A program made the translations under genes and the position numbers. Below are positions 1-5,905 of a stretch of DNA of 7,337 nucleotides, piece after piece (position 1 is the stretch's first letter; each line of letters opens with the position of its first letter). The DNA is from Bacteroidales bacterium (GTDB lineage Bacteria > Bacteroidota > Bacteroidia > Bacteroidales > VadinHA17): positions 1 through 7,337 of the forward strand of contig JAAZAP010000326.1 of the NCBI GenBank assembly GCA_012514255.1. The letters run 5' to 3'. Under the pieces are notes generated by a model. The model had not been told where the DNA came from. It did not search any database and saw nothing but the letters and a program-made list of their open reading frames with translations.

Positions 1-160
1 CATTCTGTGAAGGAGCGGCAGCAAAAACCATTCTAACCTCATCCTGTACCTTAAGCAACCGGACCACCATGGATTCAACGTCCCTCCCGGCAGCAAGGCC
101 CATTTCAATCCTAGTAGGAAAGACATTGATGTCCAGGTGTTTATATCTGTTAATCTTCAT
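1..160 (-). CDS. NagB-family sugar-phosphate isomerase/deaminase, N-terminal fragment (cut by window edge)
   Basis: An open frame starts at the ATG at 158-160 and runs off the left edge with no stop, giving 53 complete codons. The translation begins MKINRYKHLDINVF and ends VRMVFAAAPSQN. The segment 'hydrophobic strand + AAAPSQNE' closely resembles the first nucleotide-binding-type strand and loop of the NagB/6-phosphogluconolactonase fold (glucosamine-6-phosphate deaminase family), and the preceding helix with 'GLAAGRDVE' fits the family's usual 'lg..AA..i...' start. Known role of the family: cytoplasmic conversion of glucosamine-6-phosphate to fructose-6-phosphate plus ammonia, or related sugar-phosphate reactions. 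The catalytic residues lie outside the window, so substrate is unproven. An in-frame GTG at 177-179 is an alternative start, preceded by an in-frame TGA; the ATG is preferred because AAGG lies about 10 bases upstream of it. It is the last visible gene of the leftward SusC-SusD-FAS1 set, after a 185-bp gap. Confidence 0.7.
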   Translation of the reverse strand, partial: MKINRYKHLDINVFPTRIEMGLAAGRDVESMVVRLLKVQDEVRMVFAAAPSQN

Positions 161-181
161 TGTGATTAAGCCTTGGTTCAC

Positions 182-203
182 GGTCCGTCAAATGATGCGG
201 ACC
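182..203. repeat. Short inverted repeat upstream of the NagB-like gene
   Basis: GGTCCG at 182-187 is repeated inverted as CGGACC at 198-203, with a 10-base loop. It lies 22 to 43 bases ahead of the NagB-like ATG on the minus strand. No T-run follows on either strand, so it is not a classical terminator. It could be a leader hairpin or a protein site; six base pairs can also occur by chance. Confidence 0.35.
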
Positions 204-241
204 CTTGATAATATTAATAAGCACCCCGGGCAGGTTAATCT

Positions 242-307
242 GAAGGATCAGATGGGTGATTTCTCCATTTCATCCAATCACCCTGCCGAAATCCCCATCT
301 GATCTTC
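242..307. repeat. Long irregular inverted repeat between the FAS1 and NagB-like genes
   Basis: GATCAGATGGG at 246-256 pairs perfectly with CCCATCTGATC at 294-304 (11 bp). The stem extends by GAA (242-244) with TTC (305-307) if G245 is bulged. Inside it, GGGTGATT at 254-261 pairs with AATCACCC at 276-283; the three Gs at 254-256 are shared, so two foldings compete. No T-run follows on either strand. In the leftward transcript this sits right after the FAS1 stop, where a hairpin could protect the 3' end of the susC-susD-FAS1 message or reduce read-through into the NagB-like gene (inference). Confidence 0.6.
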
Positions 308-345
308 GCCCCTGAAACTAACCTGCTATGATTTGCGAAGCAATA

Positions 346-933
346 TCAGATAGACAGAAATACGATATCCTTCGTAACATGTATAACCCCGTTTGTTGGT
401 TCCAGGTTGGATGTTATGATCGTCCAGCTCTTCTTCGTCCCTTGGTTTATCAACCCTTGGTAACTGGTATTATGTGATAGGTACATGATTGAACCGCTTT
501 CCGTTGGGTAGGCAATTGGATTATTGCTTGGCAGGAGTTCCGGATCAGTAAATATCACCTTGGCATTGACAACATGATATTTCAGGACCGATTCAAGAGC
601 TGGAACAGGTATAGCTGCAATATTCGTGTAGCTGTTGGCTTTTAAATAATCCCTGAAGGCACTGTTTCTGGGTACGATGAATGTCCGTTCCGTAGTACCG
701 GAATAGATACTCTGTAAGCCGGTGGCAATTATTGCCTCTTCCATCAATGAAAGAGAGTCGGTGGCCTGGATATAATCCCATGCGGTCACTTTGAGTTTAC
801 CTCCGGGATTGCCATATTCATATTCATAATCTGGCTGAATCTCGCATGAAACCATCAGGGCTGCCAGCGCTACCGGAGCAAGCAGCATTCTTATCAGCTG
901 CATTTTACTGTTGTTTGATATCTTGTTTTTCAT
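346..933 (-). CDS. FAS1 (fasciclin) domain lipoprotein of the SusCD operon
   Basis: This 195-residue protein has a lipoprotein signal: a basic N-terminus, a hydrophobic stretch at about 15-29 and a lipobox ending LMVSC at Cys30. It is therefore expected to be lipid-anchored, most likely in the outer membrane. After an acidic/Tyr-rich linker (QPDYEYEY), residues about 47-195 form one FAS1 domain: TFIVPRNSAF (84-93) is the conserved H1 region, YHVV (119-122) the mid-domain His motif, and NGVIHVTKDIVFL (181-193) the C-terminal H2 strand. FAS1 domains are known as adhesion or ligand-binding modules; no catalytic function follows from the sequence. It starts 32 bp after the susD stop, so it is almost certainly co-transcribed, and holds the place where SusE-like or other surface glycan-binding proteins often sit. 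The ATG at 931-933 is chosen because it supplies the basic n-region; Met11 (codon at 901-903) is a possible shorter start. Ligand unknown. Confidence 0.85.
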   Translation of the reverse strand: MKNKISNNSKMQLIRMLLAPVALAALMVSCEIQPDYEYEYGNPGGKLKVTAWDYIQATDSLSLMEEAIIATGLQSIYSGTTERTFIVPRNSAFRDYLKANSYTNIAAIPVPALESVLKYHVVNAKVIFTDPELLPSNNPIAYPTESGSIMYLSHNTSYQGLINQGTKKSWTIITSNLEPTNGVIHVTKDIVFLSI

Positions 934-965
934 TTCAGTAATCTTTGTTGATTCATGGTCACGAT

Positions 966-2348
966 CTACTGGTAGAAGGAGTTTTGGACCAGGTTGGGGT
1001 TCTTGTTAAGTGCGTTCTGATGTATTGGCCAAACAAGATTGGCTTCATTGCTCAACCCGTTGATGGGTCCCATGGTGGAAATGGCCTTGCCAGTTCTGAC
1101 CAGGTCAAACCAGCGATGTCCCTCAAAACAAAGCTCAACTGACCTCTCATGCAGGATGGCAGATTCAAGATCTCCATACATTGCAATGGCATCAGCTTCG
1201 GCATCAAAGGGAGTCAGTCCGGCACGAGTCCTGATAGTGTTCAGCAGTGAGAGAGCTTCATCCTTGTTGGCTGCACCTCCTATCTTGTTGAGAGCTTCAG
1301 CCCTCAGCAACATTATGTCTGCAAGTCTGATCAGAATTATATTCTGCTTTGCAGGTGTTGAAACCTCATCGCTCTCACCCCTGCCAAGATATTTCCAGAT
1401 AGCCTTTGGATCTACGGGAATGGTATCATAAACGAAATCTTCCCTGAGATCACCTTCTTCAATTGATGCTTTCCACTTTTCTGATGGAGTATAGATAGCG
1501 TATGAACCTACTGCATAAAGAGTCCTCAGACCGTTAGTCTCAGTATCGTTGTAACCCACTTCGAAAATACTCTCCTTGGAATAACTGGCTGAAAACATTT
1601 TGCCCCAGTCAGCTATGCCTACCAGACTGTAAAGGGGGTTTTCAAGGACAAGGTCAGAAGTTGTGACAGCCTCCGGATACTTGTGCCTCCACATGTAAAC
1701 GTGAGTTAGCAAAGCATTGGCGCTCCCTTTGGTAAACATTATCCTGTCATTGTTACTGTTGAATTTGTCAACACAATTCTCAGCAGCATACTCCAGATCC
1801 TCCTCCACCAGGTCAAGAACAGTCTCCTTGTCTGTTCGGCTTATGAAGATATCTTGTTCTATTGAAGTATAAGGTTCAGTAATGAATGGTACATCACCCC
1901 AGACTCTGACAAGGTAGAAGTAAGCCAGGGCCCTGAGGGCACGTGCCTGTCCGAGAAGTTGCCTGCCCGTAGCATTGTCATCCTCGTAGACATCAGGTAT
2001 ATACCTGATTGCATAGTTGGCCCTGCTCACCATTGTATAAAGAGCAGTCCAGTCTGCTGAAGAAGCCGTGTTATTGAGATTGTTTGAAAGAAGGGTCAGT
2101 GACTCGCCTGTCTGAGCTGTCTGCACATTATCAGCACGGCCTTCTCCCCAGTAGCAGAAATTGAGCCGGAACACCGACTGTGCCGCATCATAGATACCGT
2201 ATACTCCGGCCTGGGCATCCGCAGTGGTCTTGTAGAAGCCTGAAGCTGAGAAACTGCTCACAGGATCCTTATCCAGGATATCCGTACAGGCAGTAACCTG
2301 CAACAGCAGGATAACCGTCATAGCTGTCTTAATATAGTTTAGTTTCAT
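966..2348 (-). CDS. SusD/RagB family nutrient-binding outer-membrane lipoprotein
   Basis: The protein (460 residues from the chosen start) is the surface lid of a SusC/SusD uptake complex and binds the oligosaccharide for delivery to SusC. Seen in the sequence: a lipoprotein signal MKLNYIKTAMTVILLLQVTAC with lipidated Cys21; an N-terminal SusD-like region from DILDKDPVSSF; the helical hallmark LGQARALRALAYFYLVRVWG (132-151), which belongs to the TPR-like core; and the C-terminal SusD region with RLADIMLLRAEALNKIGG (341-358), ERSVELCFEGHRWFDLVRTG (401-420) and NPNLVQN near the end. Length is at the short end of the usual SusD range. The frame stays open upstream to a Met at 2420, but that would overlap susC by 59 bp and bury the signal peptide; the ATG at 2346-2348 puts the signal first and leaves 13 bp after the susC stop. 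SusD proteins are too divergent for the ligand to be read from sequence. Confidence 0.95.
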   Translation of the reverse strand: MKLNYIKTAMTVILLLQVTACTDILDKDPVSSFSASGFYKTTADAQAGVYGIYDAAQSVFRLNFCYWGEGRADNVQTAQTGESLTLLSNNLNNTASSADWTALYTMVSRANYAIRYIPDVYEDDNATGRQLLGQARALRALAYFYLVRVWGDVPFITEPYTSIEQDIFISRTDKETVLDLVEEDLEYAAENCVDKFNSNNDRIMFTKGSANALLTHVYMWRHKYPEAVTTSDLVLENPLYSLVGIADWGKMFSASYSKESIFEVGYNDTETNGLRTLYAVGSYAIYTPSEKWKASIEEGDLREDFVYDTIPVDPKAIWKYLGRGESDEVSTPAKQNIILIRLADIMLLRAEALNKIGGAANKDEALSLLNTIRTRAGLTPFDAEADAIAMYGDLESAILHERSVELCFEGHRWFDLVRTGKAISTMGPINGLSNEANLVWPIHQNALNKNPNLVQNSFYQ

Positions 2349-2361
2349 AACTCTCTGTTTT

Positions 2362-5300
2362 TTAAAATTCCACATTGAGGCCAAATACAACGGTGCGACT
2401 CTGGGGATAAGCTCCCTCATCTACTCCTACCTGCAGTCCGCTGTAAGAGTTCACCTCCGGGTCATAGCCCGTATAGTGGGTAAACGTGAGTAGGTTTTCC
2501 CCTGTAACATAGGCACGCACCCTGCTTATTCCAGCCCTGTCGGTAATTGACTTTGGAACAGTATAGGAGAAGGTGACATTCTTTAACCTCATATAGGAGC
2601 CGTCTTCCACCCACCTGTCAGAAACTCTGAGGTATTCATTCCTCTTCGGGTCATTGCGTACAGGTGCGGGATAATCGGTTACATCACCCTGCTCTCTCCA
2701 TCTGTTGAGTGCATCAGTGGAGACGTTATTATATGCAAATACCCAGTTCCTCATATTGTTGAGGTGGCTGTAGATGTCATTTCCGTAACAGAATTGGAGG
2801 AAGATGTTCAGGCCGAAATTTTTGTATGAAAAATCGTTCCCGAAGCCTCCTGCAAAGAGCGGCTGGGCATCACCTATGATCTGCTTGTCTTCATCATTAA
2901 TAACATTGTCATTATTCACATCATCCCAGATGGGATCACCTCCGATGAAGGGTTGGCCTGTTGCTGATCCAAACCTTACCTGGTTCACATTGTCCTCATC
3001 CCTTGAATAAACACCCAGGAACTTCCAGCCGTAGAAGGTGCCTATAGGCTGACCTTCCATCAGTATATGGTAAGTACCGTTCTGGATGTAACCATTGGTA
3101 AGCACTTCGTCAGGCAGGTCAACAACCTTGTTACGGTTGAAACCGATATTAAAACTGCTTGACCACTGGAATTCTCTGTTGATATTATGAGTGTTAAGTG
3201 CAAATTCCATTCCCTTGTTGGAGATGTCACCAATGTTGCGGGTAATGTAGCCAAATCCCGTAGTTTCAGGTATCGGAACAGCAAAGAGAAGATCAGAGGT
3301 ATTCTTGATGTAAAAATCTCCCACAAAGTTCACCCGGTTGTTAAACATGGCCAGATCAATGCCCAGGTTATACTGGGTTGTGACCTCCCATCGCAATCCC
3401 TGGTTTGGCATTACTGTTGGAGCAGCCCCGGAGTTGGTAAGGTAGTTTGTCCCGATTGCAAACTCACCGCCTGAGACGTAGTTGGGAATAGCTTCATTCC
3501 CTGTCTGTCCGATACTTACCCTGATCTTGCCGTCAGTAAGAAAGCCGAGGCCGTCTGCGAATGATTCATCAGAGAATCTCCATGCAGCTGAAGCTGAAGG
3601 GAAATATCCGAATCTGTTTTCGGCCCCGAACCTTGATGATCCGTCAGCCCTGAGGTTTACCTCTGCCAGATACCTGCCCTTGTAGTTGTATGAGAGCCTT
3701 CCGAAGAATGACATCATAGAGTGTTCATCTGTCCTGTTCACCGCCTGGTTGGAGATTGTTCCGGCACCGTTGAGGGTGCGTACATTGTCACTGGCAAAAT
3801 AGAGACCGTCAAGACCGGTGGTCTCCATCTTCCAGTTCTGCATGCTGAACCCGGCCATGGCGCCAAGGTCATGTCCATCGCCTACTGATGTATTATAGGT
3901 CAGATAATTCTCATTGGCCCATGTCATATTTGTCCTGGCTCTTACTGCACCCCAGTTGTAACCGGCACGGTAGTCAACTGTTGTTGGATAGAACTCATCC
4001 TCCTTCATGGAGATGAAGTCAATGCTGACGCTTGTCCTGAACATGAGGTTTTCAAGGATATTGTATTCAAGGTACTGATTACCTATAATCCTGTTTGTGA
4101 CATTGAGGTGAGTGCACTCCTCAGCCATGCCCACCGGGTTTCTTTTGCCGTTGAAGTAATTTATAGGTGATCCGTCGGGATAGGTCAGTGAATAAACCGG
4201 CGGCCGGACAAGGATTGACTGCACAAGGCTGAGGTTCCCGGTACCACCGGCATTGATCCTGTTGTTCCTGCCATTGGTAAAGGAGACATTCTGTCCGATC
4301 GTCACCCTGTCTGAGACCTTGAAATCTGTATTAAGCCTGGAGGTTATCCTCTTGTAATTGGATGCAAGGAAAATACCATCCTGATCCAGATAGGAGGTGC
4401 TGAATGCATACCTTGCTGCCTCGTTTCCTCCCTGTACGCCCAGGTCTACCTGGTGCTGCCATGCCTTGCGGTACATGACACTCTGCCAGTCAACATCCCC
4501 GTTATTCATCGGGTTGAGCGAGTCAACAGCCGTCCAGTGAGGCTCAGTAGGAGTAGTTGCATTATTGTATCTGTCAAGATTTTTATAGGTGTCAAGGATA
4601 ATCTGGCGCCACTGCTGGGCGTTGAGGACACCAAGATGTCTGGTAATCTCACTGACACCACTGAAATAGTTGAGGCTTACCTTTGCCTTTCCCTCCTTGC
4701 CTCGTTTGGTAGTTATCAGGACAACGCCATTGGCAGCCCTGGATCCGTATATGGCAGTTGAGGCGGCATCCTTGAGCACCTCTATTGACTCTATATCACC
4801 CGGGTTTATGTCAGCCAGCGGGTTTAGTCCATGCATGTCATAACCGTTCAATGAAGAAAGGGTATTTGACTCCAACGGGACTCCGTCAAGAACATACAGG
4901 GGGTCATTGCCGGAGTTGAGCGACGAGTAGCCTCTGACTCTGACCGTGATCCCCGCTCCCGGTGCACCGGAGTTTGCTGTTACCACCACCCCCGGGGCAC
5001 GCCCCTGGAGTGCAGAAAGGACATCCTTTACAGGAGTGTCCTCAATGTTGGATGCACTGATGGAAGAGATTGAGCCTGTGAGGTCTCTCTTCTTCTTGAA
5101 GCCGTAACCTATAACTACAAGTTCCTCAATCATTGTCACATCGCTCTGCAATGCCACGTCTATCACCGACCGTGACCCAACGGTAATCTCCTGTGAAGCA
5201 TACCCCACTGATGTAAACTGGAGTATTGTACTGCCTGAAGGCACATCAATGGTGAATGATCCGTCAAGGTCAGAAGCCACGCCAGTGGTTGTACCTTTAA

Positions 5301-5508
5301 TAACTATGGTCACTCCGGGAAGCGCCTCCCCTGTGGTTGCGTCGGTGACTTTCCCTGTGACTGTTCTCTGCTGAAAGCCCAGTGAAGATGAAGCTTCAGC
5401 ACTGAAGATCATCAGTGCCGAGATCATAATCATGAACCCGGTCAGCAAAACCGGCTTTTTCCATCTAATTTCCTGATGGAATAGCACGTTCAGTTGCCTT
5501 TTTTTCAT
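2362..5508 (-). CDS. SusC/RagA family TonB-dependent outer-membrane transporter
   Basis: This 1048-residue protein is the energised outer-membrane channel of a glycan uptake system. Domains in order: signal peptide with a long basic n-region and hydrophobic core at about 19-37, ending near AEA; a carboxypeptidase-regulatory-like beta-sandwich at about 49-125 (VTGKVTDATTGEALPGV); a TonB-box-like segment EELVVIGYG (128-136); a plug domain (about 140-268) with PLYVLDGVP and the SusC signature KDAASTAIYGSRAANG (246-261); then the beta-barrel, ending on an aromatic residue (GLNVEF), as expected for outer-membrane assembly. There is no N-terminal STN domain, so FecI/FecR-type sigma signalling is unlikely, which fits control by the divergent LacI regulator. 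A start 22 codons upstream (5574) is open, but it lies inside the leader hairpin; the ATG at 5506-5508 (MKKRQLN) gives a normal signal peptide. First gene of the operon, with susD 13 bp downstream. Substrate not readable. Confidence 0.95.
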   Translation of the reverse strand: MKKRQLNVLFHQEIRWKKPVLLTGFMIMISALMIFSAEASSSLGFQQRTVTGKVTDATTGEALPGVTIVIKGTTTGVASDLDGSFTIDVPSGSTILQFTSVGYASQEITVGSRSVIDVALQSDVTMIEELVVIGYGFKKKRDLTGSISSISASNIEDTPVKDVLSALQGRAPGVVVTANSGAPGAGITVRVRGYSSLNSGNDPLYVLDGVPLESNTLSSLNGYDMHGLNPLADINPGDIESIEVLKDAASTAIYGSRAANGVVLITTKRGKEGKAKVSLNYFSGVSEITRHLGVLNAQQWRQIILDTYKNLDRYNNATTPTEPHWTAVDSLNPMNNGDVDWQSVMYRKAWQHQVDLGVQGGNEAARYAFSTSYLDQDGIFLASNYKRITSRLNTDFKVSDRVTIGQNVSFTNGRNNRINAGGTGNLSLVQSILVRPPVYSLTYPDGSPINYFNGKRNPVGMAEECTHLNVTNRIIGNQYLEYNILENLMFRTSVSIDFISMKEDEFYPTTVDYRAGYNWGAVRARTNMTWANENYLTYNTSVGDGHDLGAMAGFSMQNWKMETTGLDGLYFASDNVRTLNGAGTISNQAVNRTDEHSMMSFFGRLSYNYKGRYLAEVNLRADGSSRFGAENRFGYFPSASAAWRFSDESFADGLGFLTDGKIRVSIGQTGNEAIPNYVSGGEFAIGTNYLTNSGAAPTVMPNQGLRWEVTTQYNLGIDLAMFNNRVNFVGDFYIKNTSDLLFAVPIPETTGFGYITRNIGDISNKGMEFALNTHNINREFQWSSSFNIGFNRNKVVDLPDEVLTNGYIQNGTYHILMEGQPIGTFYGWKFLGVYSRDEDNVNQVRFGSATGQPFIGGDPIWDDVNNDNVINDEDKQIIGDAQPLFAGGFGNDFSYKNFGLNIFLQFCYGNDIYSHLNNMRNWVFAYNNVSTDALNRWREQGDVTDYPAPVRNDPKRNEYLRVSDRWVEDGSYMRLKNVTFSYTVPKSITDRAGISRVRAYVTGENLLTFTHYTGYDPEVNSYSGLQVGVDEGAYPQSRTVVFGLNVEF

Positions 5509-5515
5509 AATTTTG
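5508..5515 (+). promoter_or_regulatory. Plus-strand -7 box for a possible antisense RNA
   Basis: TAATTTTG matches the Bacteroidota -7 consensus TAnnTTTG at all six fixed positions and overlaps the susC start codon on the other strand. It would start a rightward transcript near 5520-5522, just ahead of the terminator at 5553-5598. There is no TTTG or TTG at the expected distance of about 20 bases upstream (the nearest TTG, 5494-5496, is only 11 bases away), so the promoter is incomplete by consensus. Confidence 0.35.
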
Positions 5516-5521
5516 AGAGTT

Positions 5522-5598
5522 AAGGGTTTTTGGTTAAATCCTGATACAGCATCGCTCCCGGAGATTATTCCCAATATCTGACCGGGAGCGTTTTTTTT
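5522..5598 (+). ncRNA. Candidate cis-antisense small RNA opposite the susC leader
   Basis: This interval is bounded by the -7 box at 5508-5515 and ends in a strong intrinsic terminator, giving an RNA of about 75-80 bases fully complementary to the susC 5' leader just upstream of its start codon. Known precedent: short cis-encoded antisense RNAs next to susC homologues repress glycan-uptake operons in Bacteroides fragilis (the DonS type). The 5' end is inferred from the -7 box only and there is no good -33 box. The terminator could instead serve to stop longer antisense transcription before lacI. No expression evidence is available. Confidence 0.4.
5553..5598 (+). terminator. Strong intrinsic terminator on the plus strand within the susC leader
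   Basis: CGCTCCCGG at 5553-5561 pairs perfectly with CCGGGAGCG at 5582-5590, directly followed by eight Ts (5591-5598). The stem continues inside as AGAT (5562-5565) with ATCT (5576-5579) and ATT (5567-5569) with AAT (5573-5575), closing on a CCC loop, with a two-base bulge (5580-5581) and a one-base bulge (T5566). On the minus strand the run is on the 5' side (A8), so it cannot terminate susC transcription; there it is only a stable leader hairpin. No rightward gene lies upstream in the window, only 5.5 kb of leftward genes. Confidence 0.8.
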
Positions 5599-5661
5599 AT
5601 TGTTGTTTATTTATAGCATTCATTCTCAAACTATTATTCATCATACACCATCCTCACAGAT

Positions 5662-5693
5662 CAAATTTATGACAATAAAATCCAAAAAGCAAA
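5662..5693 (-). promoter_or_regulatory. susC operon promoter (Bacteroidota type)
   Basis: Read on the minus strand, TTTG (5693-5690) is followed after 20 bases by TAAATTTG (5669-5662). Both match the -33 TTTG and -7 TAnnTTTG elements of the Bacteroidota housekeeping sigma factor, with normal spacing. Transcription would start near 5655-5658, giving a leader of about 150 bases before the susC ATG. The -33 box lies within the operator at 5689-5700, so bound regulator would block the promoter. Confidence 0.75.
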
Positions 5694-5700
5694 CGTTTGC
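5689..5700. promoter_or_regulatory. LacI-family operator O1 over the susC -33 box
   Basis: GCAAACGTTTGC is a perfect 12-bp palindrome with the central CG typical of LacI/GalR-family sites, where the hinge helices insert a leucine at the central step. It contains the -33 TTTG of the susC promoter, which predicts repression by steric exclusion. The same core recurs ahead of lacI at 5868-5877, the only other copy I noticed. Confidence 0.8.
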
Positions 5701-5731
5701 GTAAAATTTTAATTTCAAATAGCAAATTTTA

Positions 5732-5747
5732 ACATTTGGCCAAATGT
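5732..5747. repeat. 16-bp perfect palindrome in the control region
   Basis: ACATTTGGCCAAATGT is perfectly symmetrical. Its centre is 45 bp from the O1 centre and about 83 bp upstream of the predicted susC start, where an activator site could lie. The core TTTGGCCAAA has the operator's half-site letters in everted order (TTTG..CAAA instead of CAAA..TTTG), so it is not simply a third LacI operator. It might bind a second dimeric regulator; no T-run follows, so it is not a terminator. Confidence 0.5.
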
Positions 5748-5867
5748 CTTAATAATTCCACTGCAGGTATTCCAGGTAAGATGTCATACATATTTAGCTC
5801 TTTTACTGATTTTTAATCAAGAAGTAAGTACAACTTATTAGAGAATTGCATAATTTCGTAATATAAT

Positions 5868-5877
5868 CAAACGTTTG
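5868..5877. promoter_or_regulatory. LacI-family operator O2 ahead of lacI
   Basis: CAAACGTTTG is a 10-bp perfect palindrome identical to the core of O1 and extended to TCAAACGTTTGC (one flank differs). It ends 28 bases before the lacI ATG, a position suited to autorepression. Its centre is 178 bp from the O1 centre. Confidence 0.75.
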
Positions 5878-5905
5878 CTTTATTCATTTATAGTAACTTT
5901 AGAGC

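Larger units (their letters stand above)
5509..5905. other. Divergent control region between susC and lacI
   Basis: These 397 bases hold no gene. From left to right they contain the susC leader with a plus-strand terminator hairpin, the susC promoter overlapped by a LacI-type operator, a 16-bp palindrome, an AT-rich stretch with no recognisable element (about 5748-5850), and a second operator ahead of lacI. The susC transcript would carry a leader of about 150 bases. For lacI only weak -7-like matches are visible: TAATTTCG at 5851-5858 (one mismatch) and TAACTTTA at 5894-5901 (one mismatch, too close to the ATG). Neither has a clear -33 partner, so I do not call a lacI promoter. Confidence 0.8.

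Noticed and set aside
69..302. A 77-codon plus-strand open frame at the left end.
   Set aside because: It overlaps the NagB-like start on the other strand and runs through the inverted repeats; its translation has no family resemblance or signal features.
2349..2420. Extended start for susD at 2420.
   Set aside because: It would overlap susC and place 24 residues before a clear lipoprotein signal; the ATG at 2348 is the natural start.
5509..5574. Extended start for susC at 5574.
   Set aside because: The extra 22 residues come from the leader hairpin region and precede a normal MKK-type signal peptide start.
5553..5590. The leader hairpin as a riboswitch or attenuator acting on susC.
   Set aside because: On the susC strand the A/T run is on the 5' side, so it cannot terminate; no known riboswitch core is recognisable. 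A simple structural role in the leader is not excluded.
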